Below are positions 1 through 5,829 of a stretch of DNA of 9,241 nucleotides, piece after piece; position 1 is the stretch's first letter, and every line of letters starts with the position of its first letter. The position numbers were made by a program, and so were the translations under genes. The DNA comes from an uncultured bacterium (GTDB lineage: Bacteria; Hydrogenedentota; Hydrogenedentia; Hydrogenedentales; JAEUWI01). The notes beneath the pieces are model-generated. The model saw nothing but the letters and a program-made list of their open reading frames with translations, made no database searches and was not told where the DNA came from. The DNA lies in the NCBI GenBank assembly GCA_937895305.1, contig CALAXS010000740.1, positions 1 to 9,241 on the forward strand, given 5' to 3'.

Positions 1-74
1 CTGGCTTTCATAAGCACCTCTTTTATTGAATCACCCCATTGTACACAGACCGGATGAATTATTTAACTGGATAC

Positions 75-103
75 TTGAATGCGCGTATAGGGTCTGATTT
101 AAT
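75..103 (+). promoter_or_regulatory. Putative sigma70-like promoter for the PQQ dehydrogenase operon
   Basis: A -35-like hexamer TTGAAT (75-80, 4 of 6 matches to TTGACA) is separated by 17 nt from a -10-like hexamer TTTAAT (98-103, 5 of 6 matches to TATAAT). It would place transcription start near 110, about 35 nt upstream of the first start codon. The spacing is ideal but the match is only moderate, and such motifs occur by chance in AT-rich leaders. The rest of 1-143 contains nothing else I can recognise. Confidence 0.3.
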
Positions 104-143
104 CACGAGATGTAGCAAATGAAGAGGTTTAACGGTACACACT

Positions 144-2252
144 ATGAAAATCCGCCTGTCACTACTCATACCCTTTGTTTATTGCATGCTGGCCCATGGA
201 GGGGAGGTCATGCACCGGGACTGGCAGTGGTATCTCGGCGATCACCACAGCAGCCAGTATTCCAGCCTGAAGCAAATCAACACGGATAATGTTATGCAGC
301 TGGAACAGGTCTGGCTTTACGAAAGCGAAGGCAAGGAGCAGATACAATGCAACCCCATCATCGTGGATGGTGTGCTTTTTGGTATCTCCGCTAAACGCAG
401 TGTCTTTGCACTCAACGCGGAAACAGGCGAAGAAGTCTGGACCTTTACACCTGAAAAAAGCATGGGTTCCACGGGCGTCGTCCGCGGGGTGCAGTACTGG
501 GAATCGGGCAAGGACCAGCGCATCTATGTGGTGCTGGGTACCTATATCTATGCGCTGAATGCCCAGGACGGCACATTGGTTGATAGCTTTGGCGAAGACG
601 GTGTCGTCAACATCCGCAACGCCTACGACCGTGATGTGAACAAGCTCCACATCGGTTCATCCACACCCGGTGTCATCTATAAAAATAATCTCATCATCTC
701 TGTGCGTACCGCAGAGGCGCACCCTGCTGCACCCGGTGATATCCTGGCCTTTAATGTGCGGACAGGCGAGCGCAAATGGGTCTTCCACACCATACCCCGT
801 CCCGGTGAATTTGGCTACGACACCTGGCCGTCGGAAGCATGGAAAACGACGGGCGGTGCCAACTGCTGGGCAGGAATGTCGCTGGACGCGAAACGCGGCA
901 TCGTCTATATCCCCACGGGTGCGGCCACCTTCGATTTTTTTGGTGGCGACCGTAAGGGCGATAACCTTTTTGCCAATACACTACTCGCCCTGAATGCAGA
1001 AACGGGCGAGCGTATATGGCACTATCAAATCACCCACCACGATCTCTGGGATCGAGACAACCCTGCCCCGCCCAATCTGCTCACGGTAAATCATGGTGGT
1101 AAAAAGATTGATGCCGTAGCGCAGATTACCAAGTCCGGGCATGTCTTCCTCTTTAATCGCGAGACCGGCGAGCCGCTCTTCGACATTGAAGAGCAGCTCG
1201 TACCGGAATCCACTATCGCTGGTGAACACGCTTCCAAAACCCAGCCCGTCCCGGTAAAACCCCCGCCCTTCGCACGCCAGGCTTTTACCGGGGACTTGGT
1301 GACAGAACGCACAGAAGAAGCCCATGCCGCTATGCTCGAACGTCTTCGCCGTTCCATCACGGGCCATCCCTTTCATCCCCCCAGTCTCGACGGCACGGTT
1401 ATTTTCCCTGGATTCGATGGTGGTGGCGAGTGGGGTGGTGCAGCGGTGGACCCGGACTCTTCAGTGCTCTATGTGAATTCCAGCGAGATGCCCTGGATTC
1501 TCACCCTCTTCGAAATTCCCAAATCAGCCGGAGCGGGGAACAGCAGCCTGGGTCGATTTGTCTATGCCCAGAACTGTGTTTACTGTCACGGCCCGGACCT
1601 CAAGGGAAACCCTATCCAGGAATTCCCGCCCTTACTCGATGTGAAAACAAAGTATAAACCCGATGACATGAAGGCCATCATCCGTGCCGGGAAAGAACGT
1701 ATGCCCGCTTTTGAATTCCTCAATGATAAACAGGTGGATGCGGTCGTTGACTTTGTGTATGAACTAGACGCCTCCAACGCGGTGAATATCCCGGTTCCCG
1801 AAAGCGAAACCCCGGACGAAGATCGATGGTACACCACCACAGGCTACAACCGTTTTCTCGATGCCGAGGGATACCCCGCAGTGAAACCGCCTTGGGGCAC
1901 CCTAAATGCTATTGATATGAATAAGGGCGAAATTTTATGGAAGATCGTGCTGGGTGAAAACCCGGAACTGGCCGATGAGACCTATCGTCTGGGTGGTACG
2001 GAAAATTATGGTGGCCCCATGGTCACTGCCGGGGGCCTGGTCTTTATTGCCGCCACCAAAGACCAGCTTATCCGCGCCTTCGACAAGGTAAGCGGAAAAG
2101 AACTCTGGCGCGCGCCCCTACCCGCTGCAGGCTTCGCGACCCCGGCGACCTACAAGGTTAATGGGCGTCAGTACATCGTCATTGCCGCCGCAGGCGGAAA
2201 AATTGGTAAAGACGCCGGGAATGCTTACGTGGCCTTCGCTCTGCCGGAATAA
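144..2252 (+). CDS. PQQ-dependent dehydrogenase with inserted cytochrome c domain (quinohemoprotein), periplasmic
   Basis: This 702-residue protein is a quinoprotein beta-propeller that should oxidise a sugar or alcohol in the periplasm and pass electrons from PQQ to its own heme. Residues 1-20 form a Sec-type signal peptide (MKIR start, hydrophobic core 6-17). Propeller blades show tryptophan-docking-like repeats of the form ALNAxTGExxW near 89-99, 201-212, 281-292, 588-599 and 645-655. The HHDLWDRD motif (298-305) and Lys330 in ITKSGHVFLFNRETG resemble the active-site region of membrane glucose dehydrogenase, and WGGAAVDPDSSVLYVNSSEMP (430-450) is typical of the same branch. A cytochrome c domain occupies about 467-545, with heme motif CVYCH (478-482) and likely axial Met520, and the propeller resumes at PPWGTLNAID (582-591). 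There is no membrane anchor. The substrate cannot be read from sequence. The purine-rich GAAGAGG at 121-127 lies 16 nt upstream of the start, so the ribosome site is weak. The gene is the first of an apparent three-gene operon. Confidence 0.93.
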   Translation: MKIRLSLLIPFVYCMLAHGGEVMHRDWQWYLGDHHSSQYSSLKQINTDNVMQLEQVWLYESEGKEQIQCNPIIVDGVLFGISAKRSVFALNAETGEEVWTFTPEKSMGSTGVVRGVQYWESGKDQRIYVVLGTYIYALNAQDGTLVDSFGEDGVVNIRNAYDRDVNKLHIGSSTPGVIYKNNLIISVRTAEAHPAAPGDILAFNVRTGERKWVFHTIPRPGEFGYDTWPSEAWKTTGGANCWAGMSLDAKRGIVYIPTGAATFDFFGGDRKGDNLFANTLLALNAETGERIWHYQITHHDLWDRDNPAPPNLLTVNHGGKKIDAVAQITKSGHVFLFNRETGEPLFDIEEQLVPESTIAGEHASKTQPVPVKPPPFARQAFTGDLVTERTEEAHAAMLERLRRSITGHPFHPPSLDGTVIFPGFDGGGEWGGAAVDPDSSVLYVNSSEMPWILTLFEIPKSAGAGNSSLGRFVYAQNCVYCHGPDLKGNPIQEFPPLLDVKTKYKPDDMKAIIRAGKERMPAFEFLNDKQVDAVVDFVYELDASNAVNIPVPESETPDEDRWYTTTGYNRFLDAEGYPAVKPPWGTLNAIDMNKGEILWKIVLGENPELADETYRLGGTENYGGPMVTAGGLVFIAATKDQLIRAFDKVSGKELWRAPLPAAGFATPATYKVNGRQYIVIAAAGGKIGKDAGNAYVAFALPE
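1542..1778 (+). other. Cytochrome c domain inserted within the propeller
   Basis: This segment encodes residues 467-545 of the PQQ dehydrogenase. It contains the heme-attachment motif CVYCH at 478-482 and a Met-Pro pair (520-521) in the usual position of the distal heme ligand. The segments on either side (residues up to 455 and from 562) look like consecutive parts of one GDH-type blade region, so the domain is an internal insertion rather than a C-terminal fusion. The boundaries are estimates by eye. Confidence 0.85.
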
Positions 2253-2255
2253 GGA
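2251..2255 (+). promoter_or_regulatory. Shine-Dalgarno overlapping the upstream stop codon
   Basis: AAGGA overlaps the TAA stop (2250-2252) of the dehydrogenase. It lies 5 nt before a GTG codon at 2261 and 11 nt before an in-frame ATG at 2267. Spacing slightly favours GTG, but ATG remains possible, and the choice changes the protein by only two residues. The overlap suggests translational coupling of the two genes. Confidence 0.6.
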
Positions 2256-2260
2256 TACCT

Positions 2261-3493
2261 GTGACAATGCTCAATGATACTCAGCTTAAATCATGTGTTC
2301 GTTACATTATTGATGAGGCGACCTATGTAATCGAAAATTTTAGTCCACGTTCACCCGGCAGCGCGGGAGAGTATAAAACGCAACAGCATATTAAGGAGAC
2401 CCTCGCGCGCTATAGTGATAGTGCTCCCGTTATAGAATCCTTTCAGGTGGCTCCCCATGCTTTTCTGGGTGGACAACAGGTCATTCCCAGTTTGCTCGTC
2501 CTGCTGGCTACGATGGTGTATTGGTGGTCCCCCCTTGCTTCAACCTTTCTCAGTGGCCTTGCCGTTACAATTGTGTATCAGGAATTATTTCGCTATAAAC
2601 GATTCCTCGACCCCATTTTTCCCAAGCGCACATCCCATAATGTGTATGCCACCCGTAAGCCCAAAGGTGAAATTAAGCGACGTATCATACTCAATGGTCA
2701 TGCCGATGCTACCCACGAATGGTTCATCCACTACCATGCACCCAGGCTTTTCAAGATCCTGATTCCATTGAGTCTGTTGGGACTGCTCCTGAAATGTGCG
2801 ACGGATATTATAGTCCTCCTCCTCGGCGGTGGACTCAGTGGTGATTTGGGGACGCTCTGGCAGGTCTGTGGAATGATTCAATTGGTGATCGCGCCCACGG
2901 CCCTCGTTGGCTTGCTAATGACCTCGCCCCGTGTGGTGCCCGGTGCGAACGATAACCTGAGTGGTACTTTCAGCGCGGTGGGCCTTTTCAAAACACTACA
3001 TGACGCCGGGGTTAATCTGGAAAACACAGAGCTGGGTGTCCTGATTACCGGCTCCGAAGAAGCGGGACTCCGTGGTGCTAAAGCCTGGTGCGAAAAACAC
3101 GCCCAGGACTATAACGATGTAGAAACCATCTTCGTTGTCATGGATACCATGGGCGAGCCAGAGCATTTAAAAGTCTATAATCGGGATTTGAACGCAACAG
3201 TCCCACTGGACAAAGAAGTCTGTGCCCTCCTACAAAATGCCATGCAACAATGCGGGTATGATCACCCCTATGGTTCCATCTTTCTCGGAGCGTCTGATGG
3301 CGCAGCCTTTACACAAGGGGGAATGCGTGTCGCTACCATGGCCGCAATGGACCCCGCGCCTGCGCACTACTATCATACGCGTCTCGATCACTGGTCGATT
3401 ATGTGCCCCGAGGCCCTGGAAGCCACACTTCGCGTACTAATCACCGCACTGGAAACCTATGACCATAAAGGTCTGTCCAATACAGAGAAGTAA
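2261..3493 (+). CDS. M28-family zinc metallopeptidase with transmembrane helices inserted in the catalytic domain
   Basis: The 410-residue product carries the co-catalytic zinc site of M28 aminopeptidases: His147 in NGHADA, bridging Asp231 in VPGANDNLSG, Glu266-Glu267 in TGSEEAGLRG, Asp295 in VVMDTMGEPE and His372 in YHTRLDHW. All expected ligands and the catalytic Glu are present, so it should be an active peptidase, probably an aminopeptidase. It has no N-terminal signal peptide. Hydrophobic stretches at about 73-90 and 92-108 form one hairpin, and those at about 163-189 and 202-220 form another. The second hairpin lies between the first zinc ligand and the bridging Asp, which in soluble M28 enzymes are only about 20 residues apart. 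Residues 111-141 are rich in Arg and Lys, so by the positive-inside rule the catalytic part would face the cytoplasm (inference). The gene follows the dehydrogenase by 8 nt and precedes the GH29 gene by 22 nt. Substrate is unknown. Confidence 0.9.
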   Translation: MTMLNDTQLKSCVRYIIDEATYVIENFSPRSPGSAGEYKTQQHIKETLARYSDSAPVIESFQVAPHAFLGGQQVIPSLLVLLATMVYWWSPLASTFLSGLAVTIVYQELFRYKRFLDPIFPKRTSHNVYATRKPKGEIKRRIILNGHADATHEWFIHYHAPRLFKILIPLSLLGLLLKCATDIIVLLLGGGLSGDLGTLWQVCGMIQLVIAPTALVGLLMTSPRVVPGANDNLSGTFSAVGLFKTLHDAGVNLENTELGVLITGSEEAGLRGAKAWCEKHAQDYNDVETIFVVMDTMGEPEHLKVYNRDLNATVPLDKEVCALLQNAMQQCGYDHPYGSIFLGASDGAAFTQGGMRVATMAAMDPAPAHYYHTRLDHWSIMCPEALEATLRVLITALETYDHKGLSNTEK

Positions 3494-3500
3494 CGCGAAA

Positions 3501-3507
3501 GAAGGAA
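3501..3507 (+). promoter_or_regulatory. Ribosome binding site of the GH29 gene
   Basis: GAAGGAA lies 8 nt upstream of ATG 3516. It decides the start: the reading frame is open back to 3459 inside the peptidase gene, but only the 3516 start has this site and gives a normal signal peptide beginning MSIPQKF. Confidence 0.75.
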
Positions 3508-3515
3508 TCTCCGTC

Positions 3516-5690
3516 ATGTCTATCCCGCAAAAATTTTTAACTACAATCACCCTCAGTCTGGTTTCAATATCGACCCTGGTCGCCGAAGTCCTTCCCCCCG
3601 AACCCGTGCTACCCATCCCCACTGCACGCCAGATGGCTTGGCACGAACTGGAATACTATGGTTTTTTCCACTTCACCCAGAATACCTTCACCGATCGCGA
3701 GTGGGGCTTTGGCGATGAGAAGCCCGAAGACTTTGTACCGAGCGACCCCAATCCCCGCGAATGGGTAGAGCAGGCCAAGGAAGTGGGCATGCGCGCGGTC
3801 ATCCCTACCTGCAAACATCACGACGGTTTCTGCCTCTGGCCTTCGGATTTCACGGAACACGATGTGGCCAATGCGCCCAGACCCATTGACTATGTGGGTG
3901 AGGTCGCTGCAGCCTGTCATGAACTGGGCCTGAAATTCGGCATCTATCTTTCGCCCTGGGACCGCAACCATCCTGAATATGCACGCCCCGAATACGTGGA
4001 TTATTTCCGAAATCAACTGCGCGAACTACTCACCAAGTACGGTGAGGTTTCCGAAGTCTGGTTTGATGGTGCCAATGGCGGTACGGGTTGGTACGGCGGT
4101 GCCAATGAAGAGCGCAAGATTGACCGTGCCACCTACTACGGCTGGAAAGTAACCTGGGACTTGGTCCGCGAGCTGGCACCCAATGCGGTGATTTTTAGTG
4201 ATGTAGGTCCCGACATTCGCTGGGTCGGTAACGAGAGCGGCTATGCAGGCGACCCCTGCTGGCACACTTATACGCCCCATTCCAGTGTGGAGGGTACGGA
4301 CCCGGCCCCCGGCATGGTGAACTATCGCGAAGGCGTGAATGGTCATGCCGACGGTGAACTGTGGCTCCCTGCCGAAGTGGACGTTTCCATTCGTCCCGGC
4401 TGGTTTTATCACGACGACCAGAACACGCAGGTGCGCAGCCCCGAAAACCTCATGCACATCTACTACGAATCCGTCGGTCGCGGTGCTTCGCTCTTGCTGA
4501 ACGTTCCACCCGACAAACGCGGGCGTATCCATGACGCTGACCTCGCTTCCCTGCGCGGCTTCAAGGCCCTGCGTGACGCTACCTTCAAGACCGACCTCGC
4601 GCTCAACGCTACTGCAAGTGCTGACAATGTACGCGGTAAAGCTGCTACATTCGCCGCTGCCAATGCGGTGAATGGCGACCGTAAAACCTACTGGTCCACC
4701 GACGATGGTGTGACCACACCCAGCCTAACCCTCGATTTCGATACCCCCACCACCTTCGACCATGTGGTGCTCCAGGAGTACATCGAGCTGGGTCAGCGTA
4801 TCCTCAAGTTTTCGGTGGAGGCCCAAGTAGACGGTGCATGGACGACCATCGCCGAGGGCACCTCTATCGGCTGGAAACGCATCCTCCGTACCGACGTGGT
4901 CACTACAGACCAGGTGCGCTTCAACATCCTCGCCGCCAAGGCCAGCCCAACATTATCCACATTGTCCCTCTTCGCAGGGCCACCCAAGGTCGTCATCGCG
5001 CCCGACACCAAGGGCTTCGTGGATACCCTCGATGTGGCCATGGCCATGCAGCCCGGCAATGCGGAGGTTTACTTTACGCTCGATGGCAGCGAACCCACCC
5101 GCACAAACGGCACCCGCTATGAAACGCCCGTTAGCATCAACGCAACCACGACTGTGCGCGCCATGGGCTATGTAGGCGACACGCCCGGCATGGAAGTCGT
5201 GGAACGCACCTTCAAAAAACTCGGTGAAAGCGACTTCCTGAAACCCGCCGCAGAAAAAGAGGCCCTCCGTCGCGGCATGAAATTCACCTACTACGAAGGC
5301 GGCTGGCAGTCCCTCAACGACATTAAGGTGGCCGAGCCCACCAGCACCGGGAATGCTACAGACTTTGACCTGAAATACAAAAAGCGCGACGAGCACTTCG
5401 CGCTGAGCTTTTCGGGATACATCGATATCCCTGAACGGGGCGTGTGGGGCTTTGTCACCGCTTCCGACGACGGCTCTAACCTCTACATCGGTGATGTGCA
5501 GGTCGTGGCCAATGACTATCTCCAGGCCCCCACCGACCGCCTGGGCCGTATCCCGCTGGAGAAAGGCTTGCACCCCATCCGCGTGGACTACTTCAACGCT
5601 ACCGGCGATGGATCCCTTGTGGTGAAGTGGGTTACTCCCGATGGCAAGGAATCGGAGATTCCCCGCAAGGTATTGTTTCAGGATAAGTAA
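3516..5690 (+). CDS. Secreted multidomain GH29 alpha-L-fucosidase-like enzyme
   Basis: The 724-residue product should release terminal alpha-linked L-fucose from glycans outside the cytoplasm. Residues 1-23 are a signal peptide (hydrophobic core 8-21, cleavage probably after LVA). The catalytic domain at about 34-355 shows GH29 hallmarks: FFHFTQNTFTDREWG (50-64), CKHHDGFCLWPS (99-110), FGIYLSPWDRN (141-151) and EVWFDGANG (180-188), whose Asp184 is the expected nucleophile. Glu240 in RWVGNESG is the likely acid/base, and this motif resembles the GH29-B (alpha-1,3/1,4) branch. Three accessory domains follow: an F5/8 type C-like galactose-binding fold (about 361-486), a chitobiase/hexosaminidase C-terminal-like beta domain with YFTLDGSEPT (about 490-566), and a PA14 domain (about 585-722, with DDGSNLYIGD and YFNATGDGSLVVKW). 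The gene lies 22 nt after the peptidase gene and is the last of the + strand block. Substrate linkage is inference; some GH29 members act on other 6-deoxy or related sugars. Confidence 0.93.
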   Translation: MSIPQKFLTTITLSLVSISTLVAEVLPPEPVLPIPTARQMAWHELEYYGFFHFTQNTFTDREWGFGDEKPEDFVPSDPNPREWVEQAKEVGMRAVIPTCKHHDGFCLWPSDFTEHDVANAPRPIDYVGEVAAACHELGLKFGIYLSPWDRNHPEYARPEYVDYFRNQLRELLTKYGEVSEVWFDGANGGTGWYGGANEERKIDRATYYGWKVTWDLVRELAPNAVIFSDVGPDIRWVGNESGYAGDPCWHTYTPHSSVEGTDPAPGMVNYREGVNGHADGELWLPAEVDVSIRPGWFYHDDQNTQVRSPENLMHIYYESVGRGASLLLNVPPDKRGRIHDADLASLRGFKALRDATFKTDLALNATASADNVRGKAATFAAANAVNGDRKTYWSTDDGVTTPSLTLDFDTPTTFDHVVLQEYIELGQRILKFSVEAQVDGAWTTIAEGTSIGWKRILRTDVVTTDQVRFNILAAKASPTLSTLSLFAGPPKVVIAPDTKGFVDTLDVAMAMQPGNAEVYFTLDGSEPTRTNGTRYETPVSINATTTVRAMGYVGDTPGMEVVERTFKKLGESDFLKPAAEKEALRRGMKFTYYEGGWQSLNDIKVAEPTSTGNATDFDLKYKKRDEHFALSFSGYIDIPERGVWGFVTASDDGSNLYIGDVQVVANDYLQAPTDRLGRIPLEKGLHPIRVDYFNATGDGSLVVKWVTPDGKESEIPRKVLFQDK

Positions 5691-5706
5691 GCGAGAGATT
5701 CTGTTT

Positions 5707-5724
5707 GAACAGGCGAGCTTGTTC
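5707..5724 (+). repeat. Hairpin after the GH29 stop codon
   Basis: GAACAGG (5707-5713), loop CGAG, and CTTGTTC (5718-5724) form a 7-bp stem with one G-U pair. It lies 16 nt after the GH29 stop. No T-run follows, so it is not a canonical intrinsic terminator, but it could stabilise the 3' end of the + strand transcript. Confidence 0.5.
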
Positions 5725-5730
5725 GAAATA

Positions 5731-5747
5731 CGGGAACCTCCGTCCCG
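5731..5747 (+). repeat. Second small hairpin in the convergent spacer
   Basis: CGGGA (5731-5735) pairs with TCCCG (5743-5747) around a 7-nt loop containing CCTCCG. The same CCTCCG core occurs in the palindromic repeat 50 nt downstream. AATA before it and TATT after it can extend the stem with one bulge. Confidence 0.4.
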
Positions 5748-5768
5748 ATATTGGCTAAGCATGCTGAG

Positions 5769-5797
5769 GCGGAGATTCCTGCCTCCGCAGGAATGAC
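5769..5797 (-). repeat. 29-bp palindromic intergenic repeat, copy 1
   Basis: The core hairpin is ATTCCTGC (5775-5782), loop CTCC, GCAGGAAT (5787-5794), an exact 8-bp stem, flanked by GCGGAG on the left and GAC on the right. It matches the repeat at 7965-7993 in reverse orientation over 29 bp, with two differences that preserve pairing. GCGGAG (5769-5774) can also pair with CTCCGC (5783-5788), giving an alternative fold. It lies between two convergent genes, where a bidirectional transcript end is expected, but no T-run is present. Orientation is set by taking the 7965 copy as forward. Confidence 0.8.
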
Positions 5798-5829
5798 AAG
5801 GTTTATAGGATCTTCTGCGCCACCCTGCC

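Noticed and set aside
3459..3515. N-terminal extension of the GH29 protein by 19 residues
   Set aside because: It would overlap the peptidase gene and put a non-signal sequence ahead of a clear signal peptide; the Shine-Dalgarno at 3501-3507 supports the start at 3516.
5707..5747. Intrinsic terminator after the GH29 gene
   Set aside because: The stems are good but neither is followed by a T-run on either strand, so only a hairpin annotation is justified.
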